The notes under the pieces are model-generated. The model did no database searches. It was not told the DNA's origin and was given only the letters and a program-made list of their open reading frames with translations. DNA of 40,895 nt from the IMG/VR virus record IMGVR_UViG_3300025159_000113, positions 1 through 40,895 of that record; one strand, given 5' to 3'. Position 1 is the stretch's first letter; every line of letters begins with the position of its first letter. The position numbers and the translations under genes were made by a program. The stretch is from a virus. Shown in pieces: positions 28,903 to 38,064 of the stretch.

Positions 28903-29928
28903 ATGATATTTTATAATGGAGAAATGGTTGACTACAAGAAAAAGGATACCGAGTTAGCCAAAGAGATTAGTAAAACAATTGCGGAGTTTAAGTTAAACAA
29001 CTTCGGCAAGGACAAAAAAGGATTTTGTCAATTAAGGTATCCGAATGGAGTAAGAGTAAAAAACATTTCAGGAAAATACGAGCCAAAGAAGCAGTTTTTC
29101 CTTGACTTGGTGAGTTGGGATGGTTTGTGGCGGTGGAGTGATGCGAAGCCACGTAACGGCAAGTTCAGGTATCAAAATGGGAACCACCTAAAGATTAGCG
29201 ACCCTTATATGTTTGAGGAAAAGGATGCAGAGTTGGTGTGGTTCTTACAAACACACTGTCCACAGGTAAAAAGTGGCAAAGTATATTTTGAAGACTTCGA
29301 AGCCAAAGCAGAAAAAGAAGCAAAAGAATTAGTAGAAGACCTTGACATTAGGCATGCTATTTACAGCAAGAAATCACCCGTATCGCAAGACATTCCATTA
29401 TTGAGGCAGGTAGCAGAGGTGTTTGGAATAGAAGACGTGAATAAGTTGGGTGTATTTGAATTAAGAAATGCGCTATACCACAAAATCACAAACGGAGAGG
29501 CGAGTGGTAGCAAGTATGTAAACTTTCAACGATTTGAGGAACTTACCGACAATAAGGGTAAGATGCGTGCAGCAACTACAATCAGGAAAGCAATAAACGA
29601 AGAATCACTACGGTACAACAAGAAAGACAAATCATGGTGGAGTTGTGCAGCGGGTGAGGACATAGAATGTTTACTGACATTAAAACCCAATGAGGTAGCA
29701 GACAAAGAGGGTGTGTTACTTGAAAAGGTAATAGAAGATAAATCATTCAGAGCAATTGTGTATGCAGAACTTGGAATAACGGGGTATGCAACAAAAGACG
29801 AAGTGAAAGACTTAGGTTACACTGCGTTGGCAAAGATATGCAAACTTGAAGGGATAGAGGTAAAGACGACAGATAAGTTGGCAGACCTTGTTGACAAGTA
29901 TTGTGAGAAGTTTAATATAGGTTCTTAA
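28903..29928 (+). CDS. Hypothetical structural-module protein, 341 aa
   Basis: I do not recognise this protein. The first third is basic and aromatic; the middle is a charged helix (EDFEAKAEKEAKELVEDLDIRHAIY); two later segments (LLRQVAEVFGIEDVNKLGVFELRNALYHKI and ALAKICKLEGIEVKTTDKLADLVDKY) resemble small helix-extended-helix or SAP-like modules that often bind nucleic acid. An internal or head-completion role is possible from position. It ends 25 bases before an intrinsic terminator. Confidence 0.7.
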   Translation: MIFYNGEMVDYKKKDTELAKEISKTIAEFKLNNFGKDKKGFCQLRYPNGVRVKNISGKYEPKKQFFLDLVSWDGLWRWSDAKPRNGKFRYQNGNHLKISDPYMFEEKDAELVWFLQTHCPQVKSGKVYFEDFEAKAEKEAKELVEDLDIRHAIYSKKSPVSQDIPLLRQVAEVFGIEDVNKLGVFELRNALYHKITNGEASGSKYVNFQRFEELTDNKGKMRAATTIRKAINEESLRYNKKDKSWWSCAAGEDIECLLTLKPNEVADKEGVLLEKVIEDKSFRAIVYAELGITGYATKDEVKDLGYTALAKICKLEGIEVKTTDKLADLVDKYCEKFNIGS

Positions 29929-29952
29929 TCTGTATATACTTTGTTGTTTTAA

Positions 29953-29979
29953 AAGTCCTGCTTCGGTGGGGCTTTTTTT
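29953..29979 (+). terminator. Intrinsic terminator with UUCG loop
   Basis: AAGTCCTGC and GTGGGGCTT (with three G-U pairs) around a TTCG tetraloop, followed by a run of T, just after the 341-aa gene. Confidence 0.85.
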
Positions 29980-29990
29980 ATTTAAAAAAG

Positions 29991-30022
29991 TTTGGTGGAT
30001 TGCGAATTAATACTTACCTTTG
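29991..30022 (+). promoter_or_regulatory. Promoter of candidate small RNA 2
   Basis: TTTG (29991-29994), 20 bases, TACCTTTG (30015-30022). It starts transcription near 30029, about 65 bases before a strong terminator. Confidence 0.65.
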
Positions 30023-30028
30023 TTGCGT

Positions 30029-30092
30029 TGGATTCATACATAATAATTGGTTAATGGTTTTGGGGGGTTGCCGTTGGGTAGCCCCTTTTTTT
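30029..30092 (+). ncRNA. Candidate small RNA 2, about 65 nt
   Basis: The unit has a good promoter and a strong terminator but no complete gene between them. The body (30029-30063) is unstructured and AU-rich, so the RNA would be a short single-stranded 5' part plus the terminator hairpin, the form of an antisense sRNA. A frame from ATG 30053 runs through the terminator and is probably chance. It resembles candidate RNA 1 in layout, but I see no convincing sequence match. Confidence 0.5.
30064..30092 (+). terminator. Intrinsic terminator before the connector genes
   Basis: GGGGTTGCC (30064-30072) pairs with GGTAGCCCC (30077-30085) including two G-U pairs, loop GTTG, then seven T. The T run overlaps the -33 box of the next promoter. 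Confidence 0.88.
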
Positions 30093-30120
30093 GTGCTTAA
30101 TTTTAACGTTGCTATCTTTG
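30090..30120 (+). promoter_or_regulatory. Promoter of the connector/tail genes
   Basis: TTTG (30090-30093), exactly 19 bases, TATCTTTG (30113-30120), then the ATG at 30137. This is the most canonical promoter in the window. Confidence 0.78.
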
Positions 30121-30136
30121 TTGAAAATAGCGATAA

Positions 30137-30823
30137 ATGTTCACAAACGGAGATATTATAAACATAGTAAACCTGATACGCAACAAAGACGTAGAGGGCA
30201 AGGACATAAATGCTGATGAGTGGAGCAGCTTAATAACGGCAAACAGTCAGAATCTATTTGCATCATTGCTTGGTGTGCCTAATTTGTATCAGGTAAACAT
30301 GGCAGTAGAAAGGCGTGGTGCAGAAGTGTCAAGGGTCGTGAGTGAAAAGCTACGACCATTCTATGTGAGAGAAAGTGCAAATGTAGTTGGTGGTGCAGTA
30401 GATTTAAGCACAAAAGATATAGGATACCTTTTGGCAGTAGAACCAACGACAATCACAGGTAGGGGATTTGATGAATTAGAACCGTCAGAGGTAGCAGACA
30501 GGCTTGGCGACCCCGTAGTAGCACCAACGTTAAAAGACCCATGTTTAGAGTATTCGACAGCGGGTGATTCGATATTGGTGTATCCTTCGTCAATGGCATC
30601 GGTAACACTTAAGTACTATAAATTCCCAACAGATGCAGTAGTAGTATTCACCACCGACAATCAGACTTTATTACAGACTTATGATGAAGGTAACAGCACA
30701 GAAACGGGGTGGAAGAAAAACGAACTACTTAAAATCGCTTATATGTGTTTGCGTGATTTGGGTGTGAATATGAAAGAATCAGACGTAATAGCTTACTCAC
30801 AAAATTTAGTAACAAATGAATAA
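30137..30823 (+). CDS. Head-tail connector candidate 1, 228 aa
   Basis: I do not recognise the sequence. Position after the capsid block, size, and a mixed helical/beta character (VERRGAEVSRVVSEKLRPFYV, then DSILVYPSSMASVTLKYYKFPTDAVVVF, then a C-terminal helix) suit one of the ring proteins that sit under the portal in podoviruses. It overlaps the next gene by eight bases. It is the first of a run of four tightly overlapping tail genes. Confidence 0.55.
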   Translation: MFTNGDIINIVNLIRNKDVEGKDINADEWSSLITANSQNLFASLLGVPNLYQVNMAVERRGAEVSRVVSEKLRPFYVRESANVVGGAVDLSTKDIGYLLAVEPTTITGRGFDELEPSEVADRLGDPVVAPTLKDPCLEYSTAGDSILVYPSSMASVTLKYYKFPTDAVVVFTTDNQTLLQTYDEGNSTETGWKKNELLKIAYMCLRDLGVNMKESDVIAYSQNLVTNE

Positions 30824-31427
30824 GGCAGCATTAATAAGTTTCGTGAGAACGGCTCTCTTAAAAAGAGAAGCAGTAGGTGATGACCAAAAGAAGTTACACT
30901 ATCAGAGGGTGGCACAGGCTGTTGGATATGCCTTTGATACGATATTATCACAGATAAAGTTAACACCAGAAGGAAAGTCACAGATAGAATCTTTTTATGT
31001 TAAGCACTACTACAATCAACCTGTATCAGAATCAAACGGATTAAGATACTTCGGGGTGTCAGATGATGTAGCACCCGTAGGCAATGGCGTGTGGTATGTA
31101 CAACCTACGGGTGGTGGAATAAGTTTGCCGTACTCACAACGACCAAACATATCAGTAATAAGAAGTTTGCCTGTTGGCGGTGTGATGAATCAAACCTTTT
31201 GGAGATTTGGAAACATAGCCACCAAGAAGCAAATTATACTTGAAAACATAGGAGATAGTCCAAGTGCAGACATAAGAAAAGTGGATTACGGAATAGTAAG
31301 GGCGTTTAGCAGTTATAGTGATGACGAACAGGTAGTAATTCCAGACGGAAGAAGCGACCTTTTAATACAATTGGCAAGTACATGGCTACAAGCAACTCCA
31401 ACGGATAACGCTAATAATAATATTTAA
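30816..31427 (+). CDS. Head-tail connector candidate 2, 203 aa
   Basis: I do not recognise the sequence. The N-terminal third is helical (FVRTALLKREAVGDDQKKLHYQRVAQAVGYAFDTILSQI); the rest is beta-rich, with YVQPTGGGISLPYSQRPNISV. The size, position and TAATG overlap with the next gene suggest a ring/connector or tail-assembly role. Confidence 0.55.
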   Translation: MNKAALISFVRTALLKREAVGDDQKKLHYQRVAQAVGYAFDTILSQIKLTPEGKSQIESFYVKHYYNQPVSESNGLRYFGVSDDVAPVGNGVWYVQPTGGGISLPYSQRPNISVIRSLPVGGVMNQTFWRFGNIATKKQIILENIGDSPSADIRKVDYGIVRAFSSYSDDEQVVIPDGRSDLLIQLASTWLQATPTDNANNNI

Positions 31428-32158
31428 TGAAAGCATATTACACAGCAGAACAGATAATAAATGAAGCATTAGTAGGCATTGGAGATGCAGAAAGAAGAAA
31501 CTACCAAGTAGCCGCTATGTACTTTATGAGAGGGTACAGGGACTTTGCGTTGTTCAATTCGGTGCAGTTTAAAGAAAGTTGGTTAACGATAAACACACAG
31601 AACAGAACGGTAAAATTACCCGAAGATTGCTTGCACGTGGACAAGTTGGGGTTAATTATAAACGGAGAGATATTTACTTTCACAGAAAGTACAGATATGC
31701 CAACACCGTCAGACCCATTGAACAGCGATTTGTTGTCAGACAGGAGAGAAGACGGAAATATAGTAAGAATACCCACAACAGGATATGGTGCAAAAGGTTC
31801 AAACCTTGAATACTATTTCCATGTGGACATGAGAAAAAGACGTATAATCCTCAATCGTTTATTCGTGGATAAAACACGATTGGCAGACAGCAGCGAGGTG
31901 TTGTTAAGATATGTGTCCAACAACGTAGAAAACCTTGTAGAAGCCATTATAGACGGTGATTCAGCCAATATGTTAATATCCTATGTGGAGTGGAAGCTAA
32001 TATCATCACGCCCTGATTTGTATGACAGGGGATACAGGGCAGAAAAGAAAATGCAGTTTGAGGAAGACGAAAGGAAATACAGGCTGTTATCATTGCCGAG
32101 TGTGCAGGAATTATTAGATGCAATGTATGAAACTTCAGGACAGGGGGTAAGATTATGA
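31427..32158 (+). CDS. Tail adaptor-like protein, 243 aa
   Basis: The N-terminus (YTAEQIINEALVGIGDAERRNYQVAAMYFMRGYRDFALF) and the C-terminal helix pair (SYVEWKLISSRPDLYDRGYRAEKKMQFEEDERKYR) follow the layout of podovirus adaptor or tubular-A proteins, which insert helices under the portal. I am not sure of the family. It shares its first base with the stop of the previous gene and overlaps the 1098-aa tail gene by four bases. Confidence 0.55.
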   Translation: MKAYYTAEQIINEALVGIGDAERRNYQVAAMYFMRGYRDFALFNSVQFKESWLTINTQNRTVKLPEDCLHVDKLGLIINGEIFTFTESTDMPTPSDPLNSDLLSDRREDGNIVRIPTTGYGAKGSNLEYYFHVDMRKRRIILNRLFVDKTRLADSSEVLLRYVSNNVENLVEAIIDGDSANMLISYVEWKLISSRPDLYDRGYRAEKKMQFEEDERKYRLLSLPSVQELLDAMYETSGQGVRL

Positions 32159-35100
32159 AAGTAATATTGCCATTAAACGGGGCGGTCAACAAGGATAAAA
32201 ACCAACTATACATAGATTCGGAGAAAGGTGAAGTAGTATCACGCAAAAATTGCAGGGTAACTTCAACAGAGGGTGGCAGAGTAGGTGTTAACTGTTCTAT
32301 CCGAAGCATGGAACTTGTGGCTACATTGTTCCCCGTTGACGGTGTGAGTAAGATAATAGGATTCGTAGAAGACAAGGAAAGAGATGGTTCGTTGTTCTTT
32401 GTGTACAACAGTGTAGGACACCATGCCATATACAAGTTCTATAATGACTTTGCAAGCACCATGAACTTTGCAGATGGCGTGTTGAACTTTCAGGAAGACG
32501 AAATAATAGATGCTACTATTTTGGGTGATTACTGTGTGTTTGCAAGCGACTACAACCCACCACGAAAACTAAATGTACTTTTAGATGACGTGGCAGTAGC
32601 AGCGTTAGATTCATACGATATACAGTTAGCGGTGCGTCCACCGAGTAGTAAACCCACAACAAGCATAGGAAGCAATTCATTAAGAAAAGTAAACAAACTT
32701 GTAGGAAAGACATTTCAATTTGCAAGTATGTATATCTACGATGATTATACATATTCAGTACTAAGTCCATATTCAGATTTAGCAGTATCAAGTTCCGTGT
32801 TTGCAGCAGAGAGCAATACCTACGAAGATAATAACATAGGAAACTACGTACAGGTAGGATACGACTTAGGCACAGACAATGTGCGTGCAGTAAGGCTACT
32901 TGCAAGAGAAGGAAACACAGGCGATTGGTTTATAGTTGAAGAATACGAAAAGAATGGAGAAACAGAATATGCAATCAGAACCTATCCGTTTTACAATGAT
33001 GTTGCGAGACAGGGGCTTGCTGAAAAAGCAGCGTTGGACTTATATAGTGACGTGCCACGTACAGCGAGGACGGCATTGGCGGTGCAGAACCGTATCGGAC
33101 TTGGGCGTGTAAAAAAAGGATATAATAAAACCAAGCCAAATGTAGATTATTCCATAACATACGAAACAGTAGTTCCGGGAGCAGAGTTTGATACATTAGC
33201 AGTATCAGATGGCGTAATAGAAGGCTTAGTACCTGAAAATGGATATTACTATGTAGATATAACAATACCGTCAGATGTAGCAGAAGGAGAAATCATCTCA
33301 ATAAATTTATTCAACAGGTTTCTTGAATTACGTGATTTCGTACCGGAAGTATCGTTTGAGTGGAATTATTTATTTACATACACCGTAGCAGCCTTAGAAG
33401 ATGCAGACACCGTGTGTACATCTATTCAATATGACTTTAAATACAGAGACATCTATTCTATAATAGACCCTGTGTATTATGGAAATATTAATACATGGCA
33501 GCTAAACGCAACTAAATTAGGAGGAGGAGTAGTAAGGCTTGAAATATTAGGAGTACACGATTCTACGAGGATAACAGCTACTAACATAGTAGAAAGCACA
33601 TCAACAAGAGAGACAGTCCCAAGTGGCGTATCCACATTTAAAAGCGGAAGCTATTATAATGTAGGCGTATTATTTTATGATGAATTTAGCAGGACAAGCG
33701 GTGTGTTAATGCCACAATCAGTATATGTACCACACGCAGGGGAAAGAGCCTATACAGATGCTTTCGACAGGGCAAGGATAGCCTTTACAATACCTGTGGC
33801 GACAACGGGAGTACCATCATGGGCTAAGTATTATAGATTTGCAGTAACAGAATCAGTGAACTTTGCCGGCGTGTATCCATTTGTGTCGGGACAAGTAGAA
33901 ACAGTAACAGTAGATGGGCAAGAAGTATATGCTATAAATATGCCGTCAAATCTACAATACGAATTTGAAAAAGGAGATTACCTGCAATTAGAAGTAGATT
34001 CAGGCGTAGCGATAACAAGCACAATAGTAAAGAATATTATAGGCACACGGACAACCGTAGAAATAAGCGGAACAGACACAGCAGGATATTGGTTACTTAT
34101 ACCCAAAGGAGAAGAATTAGCAGCCGACTATGAAGAAAAGCTCGTGTACATATACCGTACTAAAAATACAGTACAAGACCTAATATACTTTGAAGATTCC
34201 AACACCTACAACATTACAAACGGAGTAATGCAAACACTAACAGGATATGTAGGTGGAGAAGATGCGTGGTACGTAACAAGGAAATTTGAGTGGACAGGAG
34301 GAGATTCCACTAAAGTAGTAGAAGACTTTTATATAAACGTAGATGATGCGTTACGAGCTTACTCAAAAGGGCGTGTAGTAGTAGAATTTGACACATTAGG
34401 AGAAATAACCCTACAAGATTTCGTGTGGAGTTTTAATTACTTAGATAACACAAAAATCAACGGAATATCCACATTCAATTCACTAAACAGAAAACAGTTA
34501 GACGAAAAAGACGGACAGATACAAAGGATAAGATTAGTTGGGGACGTGATAAAAGTCATTCAGGACAATAAGGAAACGTCAATGTATGTAGGCAAGGCAC
34601 AGATAAGTGATGCTTCTGGAAACCTACAACTTGTAAAATCCAACGACTTTATCGGTGCGACAAACCCAAGTGAAGACGAATGGGGTTCACGCTATCCGCT
34701 TTCAATAGTAGTAGTAGGCAGAGATATGTTCTATTGGGATGGTGATTTGGGTGAGGTGATAATGTCATCACCCAACGGACAGCACCCTATTTCGAGATAC
34801 GGAATGAAGTCAGAGTTCCTTGCACTGAAAGATGAATCACCTACCCGTGTGTTTAGTTACTTCGACAAAAAGAACGGAGAATATGTAATAACATTTGAGT
34901 TTCCGAGTTACGCAAGAAGTTTAAGCTACAAAAAAGATGCATACGGGTGGAACATGGATTATTTAGACCTGACAGACGGTAACGGAGATGCAGCAGAGTT
35001 CTACGGTGTGATAGGAAATCAGAATTATTCATTCCTAAAAGAAAGCATATACAAACACGAAGCAGGAAGCTCATATAACGTGTTCTTAGGCGATTCTAAG

Positions 35101-35451
35101 CCTTTTTCGGTTAAGGGTGTTATAAATGCCTTTCCCAACGAAGAAAAGTGCCTGAGAGCCTTAAAAACGGATTCCAACAGAGGGCTGAATACGATAATAA
35201 CTTCACCAATTACGAATACACGTACATTGGGGCAAAAGACAGTATTATATCCTTCGACATATAAGGTAAAAGACGGTGGATACTTTTCATCCGTGTTTAA
35301 GAATATCCTAACTACATTGGGTGAAAACTTAGGGTTAATCCACACAGGAACAGATATAACAGGAAAATATATAGAAGTTGAATTTACAGATAGCGGTTCA
35401 ACGGAGTGTCAATTGAGGCTCGTGACGGCTAATATATCTGTAAACAAGTAG
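32155..35451 (+). CDS. Tail nozzle/stabilization-like protein, 1098 aa
   Basis: A large, beta-rich protein beginning VILPLNGAVNKDKNQLYIDSEKGEVVSRKNCRV, typical of the 'stabilization' or tubular-B proteins of crAss-like and T7-like podoviruses, in which an N-terminal part contributes a beta-propeller-like platform. Further segments such as FQFASMYIYDDYTYSVLSPYSDLAV and DMFYWDGDLGEVIMSSPNGQHPISRYG fit repeated propeller blades. I infer the distal tail tube/nozzle. It is the longest tail protein in the window and uses ATGA coupling with the adaptor gene. Confidence 0.7.
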   Translation: MKVILPLNGAVNKDKNQLYIDSEKGEVVSRKNCRVTSTEGGRVGVNCSIRSMELVATLFPVDGVSKIIGFVEDKERDGSLFFVYNSVGHHAIYKFYNDFASTMNFADGVLNFQEDEIIDATILGDYCVFASDYNPPRKLNVLLDDVAVAALDSYDIQLAVRPPSSKPTTSIGSNSLRKVNKLVGKTFQFASMYIYDDYTYSVLSPYSDLAVSSSVFAAESNTYEDNNIGNYVQVGYDLGTDNVRAVRLLAREGNTGDWFIVEEYEKNGETEYAIRTYPFYNDVARQGLAEKAALDLYSDVPRTARTALAVQNRIGLGRVKKGYNKTKPNVDYSITYETVVPGAEFDTLAVSDGVIEGLVPENGYYYVDITIPSDVAEGEIISINLFNRFLELRDFVPEVSFEWNYLFTYTVAALEDADTVCTSIQYDFKYRDIYSIIDPVYYGNINTWQLNATKLGGGVVRLEILGVHDSTRITATNIVESTSTRETVPSGVSTFKSGSYYNVGVLFYDEFSRTSGVLMPQSVYVPHAGERAYTDAFDRARIAFTIPVATTGVPSWAKYYRFAVTESVNFAGVYPFVSGQVETVTVDGQEVYAINMPSNLQYEFEKGDYLQLEVDSGVAITSTIVKNIIGTRTTVEISGTDTAGYWLLIPKGEELAADYEEKLVYIYRTKNTVQDLIYFEDSNTYNITNGVMQTLTGYVGGEDAWYVTRKFEWTGGDSTKVVEDFYINVDDALRAYSKGRVVVEFDTLGEITLQDFVWSFNYLDNTKINGISTFNSLNRKQLDEKDGQIQRIRLVGDVIKVIQDNKETSMYVGKAQISDASGNLQLVKSNDFIGATNPSEDEWGSRYPLSIVVVGRDMFYWDGDLGEVIMSSPNGQHPISRYGMKSEFLALKDESPTRVFSYFDKKNGEYVITFEFPSYARSLSYKKDAYGWNMDYLDLTDGNGDAAEFYGVIGNQNYSFLKESIYKHEAGSSYNVFLGDSKPFSVKGVINAFPNEEKCLRALKTDSNRGLNTIITSPITNTRTLGQKTVLYPSTYKVKDGGYFSSVFKNILTTLGENLGLIHTGTDITGKYIEVEFTDSGSTECQLRLVTANISVNK

Positions 35452-35457
35452 AAATGT

Positions 35458-35465
35458 TAACTTTG
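35458..35465 (+). promoter_or_regulatory. Possible promoter -7 box before the GNAT-like gene
   Basis: TAACTTTG. No clear -33 box. If used, transcription would begin near 35471, making the ATG at 35472 leaderless and the in-frame ATG at 35481 a better start. Confidence 0.4.
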
Positions 35466-35471
35466 TGGTAA

Positions 35472-35894
35472 ATGATAAAGATGGTTCACGGTGATGGTAT
35501 AAGGAGCTTAATAAAAGATGTTTTCGGTACAGACGAAGACCTTTATTTGCGCAGGCAACATTCTGACAATAAGACATTGGATGGGTTGGTAGATTACACG
35601 ATTGAATCACTGTATAAAGACATACCCGGCGTGGAAATATATTCGTATGGAGATGACTACGGATTTTTTGCTGTAAACAGGGATGAGAAGATACTAAGGT
35701 CATTTGGGATAAAAAAGCAACACAGGGATAAAAAAGAATTGTTTTGGCAATCATTAGAGGAGGTATTGGGCAAAGAATATTATTCGGGGGTGTGGAAAGA
35801 AAACATTAACGCCATAAGATTTTTTGAATCTAACGGTGGTAAACTGATAGCGGAACAAGACGGTGGGTTAGTATATATATTTAATAAAAAATAG
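35472..35894 (+). CDS. GNAT-like internal protein, 140 aa
   Basis: The C-terminal part (EVLGKEYYSGVWKENINAIRFFESNGGKLIAEQDG) has the 'v...N..ai.fy...GG' end of an N-acetyltransferase fold, with the N-terminal half as its alpha/beta start. In T7-like phages a degenerate GNAT-like protein (gp13) lies at this point and helps deliver internal proteins. The Ac-CoA loop is not obvious, so catalysis is doubtful. The start may be the ATG at 35481 rather than 35472. It is followed by two internal-protein candidates. Confidence 0.6.
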   Translation: MIKMVHGDGIRSLIKDVFGTDEDLYLRRQHSDNKTLDGLVDYTIESLYKDIPGVEIYSYGDDYGFFAVNRDEKILRSFGIKKQHRDKKELFWQSLEEVLGKEYYSGVWKENINAIRFFESNGGKLIAEQDGGLVYIFNKK

Positions 35895-35896
35895 TT

Positions 35897-36511
35897 ATGC
35901 CATTAGGAGGATTAATAATAGGAGGGGTAGCAGGGGCAACGCAGCTTGGCGTGGGCATTGTAGATAAGATAAAAGGCAAGAGAGAATACGACAAGGCGCA
36001 ATCCTTTTTTGAAAAAAACAAATTTGCCATACCAGAATCAGCAAAAGCATCTCTTAACAACGCACAGAGGCAGGCAAGCGGGTTGACATTGCCGGGTGAA
36101 GACATTACAAGGGCAAGGATGCAGGAAGCCACGAGTGGCGCAGTTGGTTCGGCACAAAATGCGGCAACAAGTTCAGCAGATTTATTGAGCGTGTTGGGAA
36201 ATGTTTACGGACAACAGCAACAGGGAGAACAAGACCTTATGTATCAGGGTGCACAGAGGTACGACCGAAATCAGGATATGTTGCGTGGTGAAATGAACAG
36301 AATGGCAGATTGGGAACAACAGAAGTGGCAATATAACTCATTGATGCCATATCAGCAAATGTTGGGCAGGGCAGCGGCGTTTAGCGACAGGGGTAGTGAG
36401 GGTATAGGAATGGGACTAAAAGCACTTGGTCAAACGGGTGCAAACTACTCAATGGTTAAGGGTGCAGAAAGTTCACAGGCAGATTTTATGAAATTAATGG
36501 GGTTAGTATAA
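35897..36511 (+). CDS. Internal virion protein candidate, 204 aa
   Basis: The N-terminus has a Gly/Ile-rich hydrophobic segment (LGGLIIGGVAGATQLGVGIV, about residues 3-22); the rest is helical and rich in Gln, Ala and Met (SVLGNVYGQQQQGEQDLMYQGAQRYDRNQDML). This is the pattern of T7 gp14-type ejected proteins, which cross the outer membrane as the infection channel opens. It overlaps the next gene by one base. Confidence 0.6.
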   Translation: MPLGGLIIGGVAGATQLGVGIVDKIKGKREYDKAQSFFEKNKFAIPESAKASLNNAQRQASGLTLPGEDITRARMQEATSGAVGSAQNAATSSADLLSVLGNVYGQQQQGEQDLMYQGAQRYDRNQDMLRGEMNRMADWEQQKWQYNSLMPYQQMLGRAAAFSDRGSEGIGMGLKALGQTGANYSMVKGAESSQADFMKLMGLV

Positions 36512-38064
36512 TGGCAGAAGGATACGGAATAGGAATGAGTGCAAAACCGATAGATTTCGTATCGGGTGCTATGGCGTTTAATCAGGCGGCAGCAGATGAG
36601 AAGTTGCGTCAGATAAAGGAGAACAAGGAACAAGTTTCTGATAATTACAAAAAAGTATTAGAAGCATCGTCCATAAAGTTACTACCTGAACTAACGGGCA
36701 AGGTGCGTGACAGGTATCAGAAGGAAATAGAAGATTACCGTACCGACATAATGAATAAATTCAAGGAGAGTAATGGTAAGTTGACCATGCAGCAGCAGCG
36801 TGAAATCCAAGACGGCTTTATAGACAAACAGCAGAGTATGCTGTATGATATTAATGGGTTAAAGAAAATAGAAGAAGCGCAAAAACTAAGGTTAGACCCA
36901 CGGTATGACGGTGTTTACGATAATAGGATTATTGACGAGGCGATTATAGAAGCACAGAAAAACATAGAAGAAGGTCGTGGTATAGGAAGTGATTTTACAG
37001 CCAAGATTGCGAGTGCATTAATACCACAATCCAATAGTAATTATTTTGCAAAGCACTATGGTAATTTAGTAAAAGGTCTTAATACAGAGGTTAGTGCAGC
37101 GTTGCGTGGTGGAATATTGACAAGCACACAGAAAAGTGGATTAAGTGTAGAAGACCAAGAAAGTTATGATAAGGCAAATTGGGCTGTTGAAAATGCACTT
37201 GAAACAAATCCTTTCTATAAAAACCAGTTTACTGATGCCAACGGAAATGTAAATACAGAGGCAAGGGCGCGTGTGAGAAAAGAAATTGTAGATTCTATAA
37301 GTCCAATAGATACACAGCAGACACAGGCAAGGTATCAGAGTTCGGGTGGTCGTGGTTCTAATCCATACAGTAGCATGATTGACTATACACCAAAATCATT
37401 TAAGTATGGTGATAAAACCTATGACAACTTCGTTCAGATTAGGGGTGATAAGTCGCAAACAGACAGAAATTTTTTTATTGACAACGCTGTTAACTTGGAT
37501 ACAGGTGAAAAATCCCAACTAACAGAAGATAATGCCAAGATTGTTGGATTTGATGTAAACAAAGGCGTTCTGTTGTTAAAGGGCAAGGGTGGTATAGCAT
37601 TAAAAGCAGGAAAACCAGTGTTTATAGATGAAGAAAAATCACCCGCTAAAATGGATGGTGTATGGAAGGGTAAAACAGAAAACGAAATGACACCTGCTTG
37701 GCAAGAAACTATTGTGCGTGGTGGATACGAAGGAACTAAAGACATAGAAGGTGTTGAGAATGTTTCTATGAATAAAGACGACAATGGGAATATAGTTGTA
37801 ACAGGAACGGTTCTTGTTGATAAAAAACTCCCGTTTACAGGCAATGAAAAAATAAAGGTTAAAAAAGTGTTTAAGACATTCACAGACCCATTAGCAGAGG
37901 CAACGTATGAAGCTCAATTATATGAAAATAAAGAAGCAGCAACACCATTTCTAAGAACGATGGCTGTTAACGGCAAACCACTTGAAAAATATTTCGATGA
38001 ATATAAGCCGGGTGAACAGAAACCTGCTGAAAACAAAACAACAACTAATAAGTACGGCATATAA
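36511..38064 (+). CDS. Internal virion protein candidate, 517 aa
   Basis: Helical N-terminal half (DEKLRQIKENKEQVSDNYKKVLEASSIKLLPELTGKVRDRYQKEIEDYR) and a C-terminal half with beta-like, Gly/Lys-rich segments. I do not recognise it. Position and composition suit an ejected core/cargo protein. It shares a base with the previous stop and with the next start (TAATG), so three internal proteins are translated in series. Confidence 0.6.
   Translation: MAEGYGIGMSAKPIDFVSGAMAFNQAAADEKLRQIKENKEQVSDNYKKVLEASSIKLLPELTGKVRDRYQKEIEDYRTDIMNKFKESNGKLTMQQQREIQDGFIDKQQSMLYDINGLKKIEEAQKLRLDPRYDGVYDNRIIDEAIIEAQKNIEEGRGIGSDFTAKIASALIPQSNSNYFAKHYGNLVKGLNTEVSAALRGGILTSTQKSGLSVEDQESYDKANWAVENALETNPFYKNQFTDANGNVNTEARARVRKEIVDSISPIDTQQTQARYQSSGGRGSNPYSSMIDYTPKSFKYGDKTYDNFVQIRGDKSQTDRNFFIDNAVNLDTGEKSQLTEDNAKIVGFDVNKGVLLLKGKGGIALKAGKPVFIDEEKSPAKMDGVWKGKTENEMTPAWQETIVRGGYEGTKDIEGVENVSMNKDDNGNIVVTGTVLVDKKLPFTGNEKIKVKKVFKTFTDPLAEATYEAQLYENKEAATPFLRTMAVNGKPLEKYFDEYKPGEQKPAENKTTTNKYGI

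Noticed and set aside
30053-30160. A short gene starting at the ATG in candidate RNA 2
   Set aside because: It crosses a strong terminator and the next promoter and overlaps the start of the connector gene out of frame.
37434-37883. Minus-strand frame of 149 codons inside the 517-aa internal protein
   Set aside because: Antisense shadow of a real gene, with low-complexity Ser/Thr/Phe composition.
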